From positions 79,486 through 143,485 of the forward strand of contig JADNYJ010000104.1 in assembly GCA_015501075.1 (NCBI GenBank): a stretch of 64,000 nt of DNA. Direction: 5' to 3'. The position numbers were made by a program, and so were the translations under genes. This document shows, one piece after another, positions 47,222 through 59,567 of the stretch (positions are counted from its first letter, which is position 1; each line of letters opens with the position of its first letter). The notes under the pieces were generated by a model. That model was not told the DNA's origin and did no database searches. It saw nothing but the letters and a program-made list of their open reading frames with translations. This DNA comes from Gymnopilus junonius (Eukaryota > Basidiomycota > Agaricomycetes > Agaricales > Galerinaceae).

Positions 47222-47841
47222 TCCACTACCTGCCAGATGGCCCTGCCACAACGGCACTATAAGAACAACTGAAGAACCGGTTACAACCACGCCATCTGGT
47301 GTATGGAGGTATGCAAGGTGGTGGAAGAGCTACTGGAAGTAAGTAAGAGTGAAAGACACCATGAATGTAACAGAACCTAGGTAATCTGTGCTTTGACAGA
47401 TATTCCAAAATCAATGTCCATTACATAGTCCCATTCCATATGAAAGCCCATTATTTACATGTTAAAGACGCGCACATCTCCTATTTTTGAGTTTATAATT
47501 AGACATTCCGAGCCGTTGGAATGATTGATCCGGGCACCGGCAGACCGGTGGCAAACGCGTAAACGGCGAGTGGTCAGCGGTGGCGGTGTTTCCAGCGATT
47601 GTGAGTCCTGTTTCTGGTTTCCGCATTCTTTCCTCACTTTCCTCCTATTCCGCCCTTTACCTCCCTAGAAAAGTCGGCATTAATTCGGGGGAAATACTCT
47701 TCAAAGTGGACTGTGATTTTTTGCCTGACGCCAGAAGCCTGTCAGACGTGTCCTAAAGCAGTCACTGGGTCGAAGAGGCAAAGAGGTTAGAAGGGTCCAA
47801 GTTATCCACATCCTCTCTTTCTTCCTGACTTTACCACCGCC
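47222..47841. other. Intergenic
   Basis: No gene recognised; upstream region of the vacuolar protease. Confidence 0.4.
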
Positions 47842-50800
47842 ATGCCCTCTGGTAGTCGTTGGGTCCATGGCGCTCGCTGCTGGTGTTGTCGCCTGTGTTT
47901 ATTGGTTGTCCTCTGCTGTCCTACTTCCACCACTTCAGTGGGTCTTCATCTTGACTATTCGCAGCATTTTATTTACCTTTTTGTGTTCAGAACTACCGAA
48001 ACCCATAACAGCTTTGTAAGGACGATACAAGAATGGTTTGCCTGGTCTTCTATACGCTGACGTGAATTTAGAACGGATCCAGTCACCAAGCTTCCTCAAA
48101 TCTCAGAGGACCGTATCCTCGGTGTCGCTAAACACCTTTCTGAAGGCATAGGCTATCGAACCGTAGGAACATACGAGCATGCGTTGGCGGACAATTGGAT
48201 GGTCGAAGCGGCAACGCAAGTTAAGCATAATTGCGAAAGGATAGTCGAGCGGACTGGACGCAAACTAGAGTGTGAAGTCTGGCGACAGGAAGGCAGTGGG
48301 AATCATCGGTACGCGTTTTTTCGTCATCGACTCCTTATGCCATTCTGAGACAAGGTAGGTTCGACATGATGGGCAAGCGACTCTACAAGACCTACGTGAA
48401 TCTCAGCAATATCATTGTCCGCATCTCGGACGGAACACCTGAAGGCAAAGAACACGCCGTTCTAGTCAATTCACATCTCGACAGCACTTTGCCCAGCCCG
48501 GGCGCTGCTGATGATGCCTTGTCTGTTGGTGTAATGTTGGATTGCATGCGTGTGTTGATTGAAACTCCCGAGTGGTCTCCTAAGCATGCCATCATATTTT
48601 GTGAGTTCTCATACCAGATTCGTGTATTTGAATCTCACCATAATCACCTAGTGTTCAATCATGCAGAAGAGTCACTTCAAGACGGTTCACACCTCTTTTC
48701 TACTCAACATCCTATTGCCTCAACGTAATTTGGATACTTTTTCAAGTATTCGGTATGCTGATTTCTTAATGCCGAACAGTGTGCGAGCAGTGGTAAATTT
48801 AGAAGGCGAGTTGATGTTTCTTTAACTTACTCCCTTTAGCTAATATCTCAACAGCTGCTGGTACAACTGGACGAGAAATCCTTTTCCAAGCAACCTCTGA
48901 GCAAATGATTGAAGCTTATTCACATGTCCCGAGGTGATTGACTGTTTACAATGCCTCGAAGCGTGGTTTACCGACGTATGACATCTGTAGACCTCATGGC
49001 ACTGTTTTTGCCAATGACATCTTCAGTTCGGGAATCATCCTCTCAGAGTACGTTCTTTCCATTTGATTGTCTTTGGCGACAGCGTGATTTAGTTTCCTTG
49101 CAGCACCGACTTCCGCCAATTCGAATACTATCTCAACGTCACAGGACTTGACGTAATTCATCCAGTTTATTTTGCGTCATATTTTATTATATATCTGACT
49201 TCATCCTCAGATGGCGGTCGTCGGAAACAGTTACCTATACCACATGCGTAAGGTCCGTTCAAATTCCATTTTGAAGTAAGAACCCCTTTTTGATTATTTT
49301 TCTCCAGGATCTGGTCGAAAATATAGAGCCTGGCGTTGCACAGGTACGCACCCCTTTTTTCATAGTTCTTACTGTTCCAATGCGTTTATCATGCCCTTTT
49401 TGCCTTGTAGCACATGGGCGAAAACACTCTCGCCCTCCTAAAACACCTGTCATCTTCAGAATCACGGATTTCCTCTTTAACTGAGGGTTACAGTCGCCCA
49501 ACCACCGTCTACTTTTCACATCTCGGACAAACTTTCTTCATCTACTCCTTCCAGACAGCCAAAGTCCTATACTCCGCCTTACTCATAGCCTCATTCGCGC
49601 TTGTACGATGGACCTATGTCGATCCTGCACCTGCACTGAAAAAGGGCAATGACGGATTTTGGAAAGAACAGGCCAAGGGAGCTGCGGCCGTTGTGTCAGG
49701 CACTGTTGGTACTTTGCTCGTGCCGAATGTGGTTGCAATCATTATGAGGAGTGCGCTGAACAAGGGGATGAGCTGGTTCAAGAGCCCAATGCTACCCCTG
49801 GGGCTTTATGCGCCTGCTGCTCTGCTCGGTCGGTATTCTTATCTTTGCTATTGTTTTGCATCTTCTAACCAAGGTCCATGAAATTAGGTGCGCTGGTGTC
49901 ACAATACCTCGTTGGCGAAATGCATGAGCAGTCTGTGTTCACAACGACCCTATTACTGCAAGCAACCTTGGCACTTGGCGTGCAGATGGCCAATGTAGGC
50001 TCTGCGGCGATATTTTTCTTGAACGCGTTACCCATTTTCATCGCCTTGGTGGTGAATACTATCTTAATCGGTTCGACGAAGAGAATTTCTCTTTGGACAT
50101 ATGGATTGGGTCAGACGTTGCCTTCCGCCACCGGATTACTTATGTTATATGGCGTGCTCGACGTTTTCGTTCCCTTGGTAAGATCAAGAAACATCATGTC
50201 CCTTGTAATTTACTCACCTCAACCGGACAGACAGGACGCATTGGTGCCGATGCACCCGCAGACAACATTGTTGCCACCATCATTGCGAGTCTGGGAGCAA
50301 TGACACTCCCTCTTGCGCTTCCCTTTGCACATAGATTTGGACGACGTGCTCTCCTTAGAGGTATCATCTACACGAGTATGGCTACTGCACTTTCCATGGC
50401 ATTTTTTGCCACATTAGATCCATTTGATAGCATGCATCAGAAGCGGCTTTTTATTCTACACACGGAGAATGTAAGTTTTTTCCGTTTATACCTTTGGCTT
50501 TGCGTTGAGGCTTACTCTTCTTTTCTCTGTAGGTCACATCGAGCGAACACCATCTACACCTTGCTACAGCAGACGGCGCGCCTGGATTCCATCGTTTAGT
50601 GGAGGAGATTGCGGAAGAGTTCAGTGCGACAGGCATGACGCCTGTTCCAATCGTCATGAACGATGATAACAGCGACTGGGATAACCTATACCCTTTCTCC
50701 GCAGTGAGTATTCCATGCCTTTTACCGCAATTAGCTTCTGGTTGACAATTGATTGCTTATAGTTTTTGACGCCTTACAAGATACCCTTGGCCATTGATCC

Positions 50801-51330
50801 AAGTTATGTCTCACCGTGGGCCTCTTCCCAGCAATTCGTGGTTATGGCTGTTGAACATAATGAACATTTCTTACCGGGGACGCGAAATCTTACTGTCCAT
50901 GTTTTACATCCTGGACTAATTTGGACAGGTAGGTTCTTTTCTGAAAACGACAACTTTATAGGGCATTTGCTGACTCTGCCATCCAGTCGTCGCCTTCGAC
51001 GCTCACGTCCTGCAATGGTCCATAGACGACAACCCGCCAAATGAGTACGCCCGGCACCACATCAAAGAAGGCTCATTTTACGGCACCGACACCTACTCCT
51101 TTGACATGGTCGTCAAAGTGCCTTCAGATAAACCTGAAGATACGAGAATCCTCATCAACTTCATAGGCTTGGAGGAGAAGGGTATGTGGCCTGCGAAGAA
51201 AGCCGTGAAAGCACAGGGCGGTGCGTCCATGCTTTTCTTCGAGGAGCTGGATCAGTGGTTAGACGAAAAGACCGGTGGCGAGGTGGATGCACTGTTGATG
51301 GGTTCGGTTGCTGGAATCGCCCATATTTGA
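47842..51330 (+). CDS. PFF1: Vacuolar membrane protease, M28 family (PFF1-like)
   Basis: Multi-pass vacuolar membrane metallopeptidase. The N-terminus MPSGSRW, then RSLLVLSPVFIGCPLLSYFH (after one missing base near 47868), is the first membrane anchor. The M28 domain follows: GYRTVGTYEHALADNWMVE, KLECEVWRQEGSGNHRFD, IIVRISDGTPEGKEHAVLVN, SHLDSTLPSPGAADDALSVG (zinc ligands His and Asp), FNHAEESLQDGSHLF (catalytic Glu pair), VVNLEAAGTTGREILFQ, FANDIFSSGIILSDTDFRQF, VVGNSYLYHMRKDLVENIEPG. Membrane segments include TAKVLYSALLIASFALVRW, AAAVVSGTVGTLLVPNVVAI, LLLQATLALGVQMANVGSAA and LPLALPFAHRFG. The lumenal C-terminal domain ends LLMGSVAGIAHI. Length about 990 residues, as in the family. Converges on the AT-hook gene. 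Confidence 0.92.
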
Positions 51331-51739
51331 GTTGGGCTTGTATTGTTTCTTGATAGACCACCACTTGTAGCTTTTGAAACGAACCATCATTCGATTGTTT
51401 ATTGACAGTAAATCATTCTCTTCATACAGGAGATATATAGCATACCGTATATTCTACTAGGTTGAACTAGCATTTTACGTCGACGACAACATACTTTAGC
51501 CATGACTTATCTGTTGGGGCGTCGTAGTCTCTTGCACCAGCACAACTTCCTCCTCAACATATTGCACTGGAACCAGCTCGCTGCCAGTTTAGATTACTAG
51601 ATAACGCTGGACTGATGTCATCGAGTACGCTTCAAGTGTCGAGTTCATATGTTACAGTGGGACAATGGAGAGCCAGATAAGGCTCAAGCGAACCAACTGC
51701 TCTCGCATTACTTGGCGGGTTCATATGAGGCAATAACAA
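51331..51739. other. Convergent intergenic spacer
   Basis: 409 bp between the stop codons of the vacuolar protease and the AT-hook gene, presumably holding both 3' ends. No other signal. Confidence 0.45.
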
Positions 51740-54700
51740 CTATTGAGAAGGAATGATCAATATTGACAAGAACAGAAGATAAGTGGGATAATCACGAATC
51801 GATGTCCCATCCCTCTTGATCGAGTACTTGAGGACGCAAAGTTAGTACCCAATGCCAGAGCTGAAGGAAGCGGGCTCACATCAAAGCCATCTCCAAATAG
51901 AACGGCCATGTCCCCATGCATGAGTGTCAGAATAAACGTGGATTTATCATCTTTCTTGGAAGCTTTTGCTTTCTTGTGAAATCCCGATGCTTCCGCGTTA
52001 TCATTCGAACTAGATGCCTTCAGAAGTGACACAGGAAGAGTTTCTTCCTCAAGCTCTTCCTCATCTTCAGCGGCATATGGTTCAGTTGACGTAGAGACGG
52101 ATATATTCCACCACGGATTGTACTCTCTCTTGCTAACATCTAGCCTTTTGCTTGGAAGTACCTCGACTGACTTGAGGTGTAGCGTCAAAGCGACGTCGCA
52201 ACCGAGGCAAAGAATCATTATTGGATTCTCCTTTGCATGGAAAGGCCCGGAGCCTGTATTCTGCCGGGTTTCAAAGCAAAGAAACTTAAGAAACGAAAAT
52301 TGAGTGATGATGGGATACGCACTTTCTTTGTCCCAACCGTCACCCAAGAAATTATCTTCAACTTATTGATCGACAAAGATTCCTTTGAGAGACGAGCAAA
52401 CCCGTGGCTTCATTGACGATGAGTTTCTTAGCATCATTGACAGCAGGAGGAACGTTTGTCCAGTCCGCAGCGGCTGAAGAATTCTTGAGGCCTTCAGGGC
52501 GGCTGGCAGAATATGAAAAGTAAGGAGCTAAAGAAAGGCCAATCAATCATGAGTTATTGCAGAAATAATTAGACACCCACAGCCATCTCCGAAACCTCTG
52601 ACCAATTCAACTCCCAGTTGGATGTCTTCCAGTACCTTGTTCGCGTTGGCTTGCAATGGAGGATAGTTACCCGTAAATATATGTTTGATGTATGGCTTAG
52701 AAGGCACGTCATCTAGCAGCTCATAAGTGATCGCTCTCATCCCCCATCGAAACTTGCGATCTCAGGCTCCAAAATTGAAGGATAGGTATTATATGGCAGC
52801 GAGACCGGCAGACGATCCTGCGGATCTCGCATAGTGAATAAGGACAGAGCGTATGGCGCGACAGTGACCTTCCCCTAGTAAGAACACGATTCAACGAAAC
52901 AGGCTGCAGGTGATACGGAAACGACGAAGACGTACTGACCTTGCACACCGTACTTGTACAATAGCGATGCCTCAGCGCTCTCTGGTAGTTAACCTTACCA
53001 CATATATTGCATAACCACCCACGAGGAAATGAGAGATCCCTCACTGTCTTCCCAAAAGGCGCCAGGAGGTACGTAGGCAACAGGCTCTCATACAGCTCTC
53101 GGAAGTGATGATGCCTGAATTGGTATTCATGATGCACCAACCGTGCTTGGCGGTATTTGGATGTCGTTGGGACGTGGTCTTCTGGCTCTTCAGGCTGCTG
53201 AGTCGCGGCGCGGAAGTTGGGTGGTGCTGACGGGACTGGAGGTTGCGATGAAGCAGCGATGTCCTCGTCAGTGGCCGAGAATAATGGCGGTGGCGGTTTA
53301 TAAGGAGGTCTCCACCATGGATCCTCCAGTACTTCAGGACTGATATTGGGCATGATGAATTCCTCCCCACCGGGGGCCCATCGGAGTCGGAATCGCCACT
53401 CGACTCGACCAGATAGTGAAAGGCCATCGAGAGACTGAACCTTGCGCTCCATATTGACGCGGGGCTTCCTATTGAAAAGGAAAGCGAAAAAACATTAAAA
53501 TTTCGGAAGTTGAACACAATTTATGTAGAAAGATACGTGCCTGGATGCCCAATATCCTGAAGTATCCCATCATAACATAACCCATCTCCTTCGGCACATC
53601 CAGAGCCCAGTATTCATTAAGCAAACCCCGAGACACAATGAGAGTAACTGGCCTCCCATATAGGTACGAATCCACCATAGCCTGGAGTTCTTCCGGAATT
53701 GGATATGGAACATGGTCTGCTAAGTGTTCTTGGAGGGCCTTGGGTCTGAGATGTTCATCTTCTTTGGGCATCCGTGCATCAGCGTCGACGATAGGATGAA
53801 CCGGGTGCAGCCTCTGGAAGCAAGTTGGAATCTGACGTATCTTGGCCTGTAGCTATGTTAGTTGGATTATTCGCGGGCTCCTGCTCCTGTGCGTTTCCAA
53901 TTGTGGACGCTGGACCCGCCAAAGGCAGCGGCGTTGGGTGTAGAGGTTGTCGACGACGCTGGCTTGAAATGATATCTCTAGCGGTTGCTGCGAGGGCTTC
54001 CCATCTAGAGGCAGACGGAGGCATCTTCGTGGTGGAAGTGGTATTGGTATTGGGAGGGGCACCAAATTGTCCTGTCGATCGTTGCTCTGTGAAAGGTGGA
54101 AACATCGTTGAAGGATTAACTTGCTTCATGTGAGAGGCGCTCTCAGGGATCCGATGTGCTCGACTGTCGTCGCCATAGACGTCCACAGTCTGGTCCATCG
54201 GCTGAGACAGCCCAAGACCACCAGTATGAAGAGTTTCTTTTTCAGACCTCTGCCCCTGACTTTGCCAATTCGAGGGAAGTGGAGGCGCGACAGACCCTCG
54301 TGGCGCAGGCGGATACGCCACATTTGCATTGCCCAAAAGTTTATGTATAGCTTCCGGGTTGTCGTATTTCATACCTGAGGTAATAGGAGAAGGTGAATGG
54401 ATGATGTTCAGATGTTCATTTGAGAACGGGGATGATGAGTTGGGCTGGGTATACGAAAGTAATGGTGTGTAATGTACTGCGCCTGGATGAGCAGTGGCGT
54501 CGTAAGTCCAAGGTTGAGAAGGAGGAGGATGGGGTATCTGGAAACGAAGATGAGGTATTGAGGTAGAATATCCATTCATGGTGGAAAGAGATGGGGTCGG
54601 AGGAACAAAATTTGATTCCGCAGGAGCTTCGCCTCTCGTTGCCCAATGCGGAGTATTATCCGAAAGTGCAGATGCAGGAAGAGGTGGAGGAGGCATCAGG

Positions 54701-56210
54701 CTGGCGTCATCTCGGGAGCGAGACTGAGGCAGACTTGCAGAAGCTGAAGGTTTCTCCTCAATAGCTCTAGCTATGGGTAAAACCTCAGCGGCGGCGACTT
54801 TGGTCTTTGGCCTGCCTTTCTTCTTGGACATCTTCTTTCCAGCACTGGCATCCAATTGTTGAGTTGAAATCCCAGAATCACGCGGAGCATCCGAGTCCAG
54901 AGCTATAGGATGGCCACTTCCCTCAACATTCCTGCTGGTAGAATCTATCGGCAATGAGGGTGCAGCGAAGCTGGTCGTCGTTTGAGGGGCTTCAATCTTA
55001 TATTCATTTCCAACATCTTTCAGAGGAATATCGTGTTGCGCAAACGAAGCCTTTTTTCCCTTCGGGAAATCGTACTGAGGTGCGCGCCGAATCTTGGTTG
55101 ATGATCTGGCAGTCGAAGCGGAGGCAGTGTCCGAGCCTTGGGGTTCAAGTGGGCCTGGTTCTGCTTTGATAATGGGCAAGGTGGGGACAACGGCAGCTTC
55201 GAGAGGTGCTTCAGGCTCTTGTTCAATGGTTTCCATGGGTCTTGGACCTATAAACGACCGGGTGCTAGAATGGACATCGCCGAACTTCAGCGTGCAAAGA
55301 GATGGATGTTAAGAAGACAACGTACGTGATAAGGTCCAAAGAATATTCATCCAGTCCATCTTTCCGAACTCCAAAGACAGTGGTGTTCTTGTCATCCAGC
55401 AGCAATACAGGCGTTTCGTAAAATTCCCAGGACATTCCATTGAAGGACTTCGAGCCGGCCATTTCTGGCATAATCGCCAACAATTCTTCTCTGCTCTTGT
55501 TTCTGGTTAGATGAGAGTGTAGGTTGAAGAGACAGAGAACTAACAGTGGTCCATATCCTCGGTTTAAGGGTGGTTTTCAGGGGAGAAGGTTGAGAAGTAT
55601 TTCCTGGGACTGTTGCCGCTGACGGAAGCTGCAAGGGTACTATTTTCCATTTGAGCTGTGGAAGGCCTGTAGTTTTCTTGTCTAAAATTGCGTTCAGCTA
55701 CGGACACAAGGTCTAGAGATAGATAGTCAACGGTTACCTGTCGCTTTTCCTTTTTTCTTTGGCAATTCCGCCGGAGGTGGGGCAGCCGGTGGCAAAGTTG
55801 ATGGTGCGATAGTGATTTGAACAGTGGAGGTTGCTTCGACTTGATCATTTGCCAGTCAGCGTAGGCGTCGTTCGTAAAACAAATACTCTCACCATTTGCT
55901 AATTTCTTTGGCCTTCCCCTAAGTTTCTTCTGCTCCTGCTGTGGCGCCGAGGTCGGTGCTGTTGGGACTGATTGACTTGTTCCAGCCGTGGATAATTTGG
56001 CAAGGGAGCTTGTAGCGGGACGCTGCTGAACGTTGACTTTAACGCGTTTCTTGGGTCTTTCTTCTCCCGTCTTCTCGCTCCTGAGGCGCTTTTTGCCTGC
56101 AACGTACCCATTAGGATTCGTCGACAACGCATTGCGAGAAGAAACATACCAAGGACAGACTCTGACGGAGTAGCCAATAATGGATCCGGTGCTTGTTTAA
56201 CTCTGGCCAT
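51740..56210 (-). CDS. Large AT-hook protein with zinc-knuckle-like motif, family not recognised
   Basis: Multi-exon gene. Start MARVKQAPDPLLATPSESVL, then KKRLRSEKTGEERPKKRVKV and an AT-hook KLRGRPKKLANG. Next come SREELLAIMPEMAGSKSFNG and MSWEFYETPVLLLDDKNTT, then a long low-complexity exon (53779-55236) rich in S, P and T with a second basic KKKGRPKTK AT-hook-like element. Further on are DPWWRPPYKPPPPLFS, FPRGWLCNICGKVNYQRALR with HRYCTS and CK, suggesting a C4-type zinc site, KPYIKHIFTGNYPPLQANAN, and FILTLMHGDMAVLFGDGFDY running across the last intron into SIKRDGTSI. The terminal HGD segment loosely recalls 2-oxoglutarate oxygenases, but I see no HxD iron motif, so I do not claim that. 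Probably a nuclear DNA-binding protein. Confidence 0.7.
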
Positions 56211-56907
56211 TGGATATTGAACAGAAGTTTCAGAAAGAAGCCAGTGAGTTGACCTCTCTGTCTTTACTGTCAGGAGGACATCGAAGTCGGTGTGGGCAAC
56301 AAGCTGGCAAGCCTAATTGCTTAGAAAATGGATTGCCGATCATGCCGCTATTTTAGGCTCATGTGATCGTCGCGTCGCGTAATAATAGGAGTATATTCAT
56401 ATTTCTAAAATTCCATCAAACGCCCTCTCATTATCAGATGTATTCCAAAATAAAGGAAGACGGAAGAGCGCAGGCGAATATTACAAGAGTGAAGAGTATA
56501 GCAAAGTGTTGAAGGAAGCGACCTGAAGGCAGATCAACTACGGCACAATCATTTATACATTCCATTACCCATAAGTATCTCGTGCTTATGGACTAAGAAA
56601 AACACCATTTTTTCTCACAAAACACGGTCTACAAATCTACTTTTTCTTTTTGCGAGAATGAGTTATGCCTATCCACATATTTATGAATCCTAGTGACAGT
56701 GCAATTGTGATTCAGGAATGAGAGAATACTCATGTTGGTTGCTTCAAATTTAAATTATGAGTCGCTTGAGGTGGCCCTAGTTGGCCAAAACGGGGGGCCT
56801 TGAAAAAAAGAGCCATGAGGGACGACTAGAAGATTGACCTGCCAAGCGAGAAATTAAATAGTGTCAACTACATAGTCATGTTCAACACTCACGGTCTACC
56901 GAATTTA
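56211..56907. other. Intergenic
   Basis: AT-rich, between the heads and tails of two minus-strand genes. No reading frame, inverted repeat or RNA gene recognised. Confidence 0.4.
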
Positions 56908-57563
56908 TTATTTCAAAGCATTAGGCTTTTTAGCTTCTAAGTAGACGCTATCGCACCACCCTATATGAGTCTCGAAAGTGTTCTTGGCCCTCCCAACCTC
57001 CACAAACCCAAACTTTTTCAATAACTGTATGCAACTTTCGTTGCGTGGGTCTGCATCTGCCTTGACTAGACCTTGAGCGCTTTTATTTTCTGTCCAAAAT
57101 TTATTGAGAAGAACTTGAAGTGCCTCAGAGGCATAGCCTTTTCCCCAGTACTCGCGATTGAAGATGAATCCAATTTCATCATCGTCCCAAATGCCCGCAA
57201 TTCCGATAACTGTTGATTTCGGTTCTCCTAGCGCAACATGTCGTGGCATTATTATCTGCCACAGAATCAACTAGGCATACTACAACTCAAGTTTGCTGTG
57301 ATACGGGATTCAATCATCATGTCGAGGAAATCCTTGGTCTCTTCTACACTCGTGTGGACGGCCGTGGACCTGCCAATTGCATTCATGTAGTAGGTGACAC
57401 GCACTGTACCTGCCATGTTTCTAAGCTACTTACCAATATTCATTGCTTCTGGGTCCTCGAACCATTTCCTGAATGCGGGAAGATCGTCTTCTTCAGCTCC
57501 GCGAAGGAGAAGCCTTTCTGTCCTAATTTCCGTTCTCTTGAACCTCTTCTTTGATGATGCCAT
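56908..57563 (-). CDS. GNAT-family N-acetyltransferase 2, paralogue of the 45.7-kb gene
   Basis: The start MASSKKRFKRTEIRTERLLL with RGAEEDDLPAFRKWFEDPEA precedes an intron at the same place as in GNAT-1. Then VEETKDFLDMMIESRI, IAGIWDDDEIGFIFNREYWG, KGYASEALQVLLNKF, ADADPRNESCIQLLKKFGFV, HIGWCDSVYLEAKKPNALK (stop at 56908). The acetyl-CoA loop and C-terminal signature are intact and closely match GNAT-1. Single-base losses around 57434 (AMNI where AMKYW is expected), about 57285 and about 57250 break the frame in the less conserved middle. Either consensus errors or early decay; the conserved end pieces favour the former. Confidence 0.8.
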
Positions 57564-58577
57564 CCCTGTTACAGATCCCGAGAGTGAGTTTAGTGGTAGA
57601 GGTTGGAATTATGAAGTGCTGTATATAAGAAATATGGATTTAACATGACTCATCCGGCTCTGAATAGCTGCGTTTAGGCTGTGCAGTTGATAGGGCGGTG
57701 TATAAAGTTTAGCTCGACACGAGGCATCGTCGGTAAGATGTGCTGCCTATTAATTTTAAGAGGTCGGACTATCACCCGCTGCATCTCATTCTGAGTTGCA
57801 TTGGGTTGCATTTGGAATCCGGATAAACTTCGTTGAGCAATGCGCCACATTTACCATCTCCGGACTAAATAAGTCGTGATCGATCGATCACTGAGGCTTA
57901 CTTCCCGGAAGCGGACAATTTCCAGTACACATCCAGTCCCGGCCGGAGAGTACCTTGTATTCTGCAATCGGATTTAAAGAGAGACCCTCGTCCTTAGAAA
58001 TCAGGGCACGGGTACCGCTCGGTAATGCGCCAGACGGGTCCCCGTAAAACTGGTTCCTCATCTGGCAAGGGAAATAATTACCGACTAAGTATGCAGTCGG
58101 TCACTTGAATACTTCCGAAACTCATCCGCTGACCTTAAAGGTACTTCAACTATACTCCCGAGAAGTCATTCAGAAGTCACTCTACCGGTAGACAACGAGA
58201 AGCCGACGGGGTTTTTTCCCTGCACCAGATTTAATGGAAAGACATCGTGTCATCTACGGTCCCATTGAAGGTCTAATTAAATTGGGATGTAATGTACGGT
58301 TCAAGGTTTGCCGGCGGAGGACAACAACGACGAGGTTGTGAAGGGGACATGCTTAAAGTACACGGGCTGTTTATACATTGAGAAAATCGAAAGAATAGCT
58401 CATGTCACGAGTAAAGGAGAGTTGGCGTCAGGATCTTGCTTATCCCAAAAGAAATCAAGTGAAGCACACTGCTCGTTTGTTAGGCAGTTTCTGCCAGAAG
58501 GACAGAGCAATACTATGCCTGTAAGAGGGGAATTCAAAGAATGCAAGGATAGACGGCTGGATGATTTTTGGACAGTA
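57564..58577. other. Intergenic
   Basis: Upstream of GNAT-2. Many short frames, none convincing. No repeat or RNA gene identified. Confidence 0.4.
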
Positions 58578-59069
58578 CTAAGACGGCACCGAACCATCAT
58601 ACATATGACCATACATACCACATGGTGTTTCTTCAAATCCGCCCTGAAATCGTTGATACCTGTGGTAGACGTGTGGAAGTGAAAAGTTTGTATAAATATA
58701 CATCCAACGATCCGGCGGCTTGATACCCCAGTAAACTTTAAAATGCTCACATCGAAAGGGAATACCAGATACCGTGAGCCGAGAGCGAGGCACCGGGGGA
58801 GGGAAATCAAAGGAAAAGATGTAGTCGAGGTCCACGGATTTAGAAGTCAAGATAGATGGCAAAGAAGTCAGAAGTGATAAATAATACCCAAGACGCTGGC
58901 TACTACTATGTAACAGGCGTCGGGTGCAAAATACTCCACAACGCAGAACATTTCTTGGCATTTTCTCGCTGACAATAAGAAAATCATATCCTCTCCTTAG
59001 ACTTGGCTCAAAGCAGCTGAGAGCATATGACACTACGACCATGATGACTCTTGCGACCTGTCGCTCCAT
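58578..59069 (-). CDS. Possible orphan reading frame
   Basis: An uninterrupted frame from ATG at 59069 (MERQVARVIMVVVSYALSCF) to a stop at 58578, 163 residues, containing SVDLDYIFSFDFPPPVPRSR. No intron, domain or homologue recognised. The length could arise by chance in this GC range. From here to NOP8 (59070-59567) nothing else is seen. Confidence 0.25.
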   Translation of the reverse strand: MERQVARVIMVVVSYALSCFEPSLRRGYDFLIVSEKMPRNVLRCGVFCTRRLLHSSSQRLGYYLSLLTSLPSILTSKSVDLDYIFSFDFPPPVPRSRLTVSGIPFRCEHFKVYWGIKPPDRWMYIYTNFSLPHVYHRYQRFQGGFEETPCGMYGHMYDGSVPS

Positions 59070-59567
59070 GTCTCCCAAAATGATTTGATAATTGCTCCCA
59101 ATGGAAAAAAGGGGGAAATTTGTATTATCCTGGGTAAAGAAGCCTCTGTTTAGGCTACTCTACCTTTGGGCAAATTCTGGACAAATTGACTGAGCCTTGA
59201 TTGAGTCGGGACTCGGATCTTCAAGTATGAGAGAAACGTCCCATGGTAGGTAGATATGCGCTGAGAGTTTTGTAGTAATTCAGTAAGGGCTAGAATTGAA
59301 GAGCTAGGCAAGGAAGGCCGGTGCAACGCATCGTTTTATTTGGGATATTCATTGCTTTGATGCTTGAGGGTAGTTCGTGACAAAGGTACGAATAATAAGT
59401 TCAACGGCAGTCATAGCACGACGAAGCTGGTCAAGAAAACGGGTATTAGATATTATTTTCTAAAGCAAACAACGCCGCCTCTTAGGGACATGCACGTACA
59501 TGATCTATACAACATCATACCATGCGTCTCAGCCACCTCAAGCGAATCCCCACCCAATTCCAACACG

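Noticed and set aside
51740..52350. Calling the AT-hook gene an AlkB-type dioxygenase
   Set aside because: Only a loose HGD-strand resemblance; no iron-binding HxD or RxxxxxR motif seen.
53825..54378. Plus-strand frames under the long AT-hook exon
   Set aside because: Shadows of a 485-codon low-complexity exon with biased composition.
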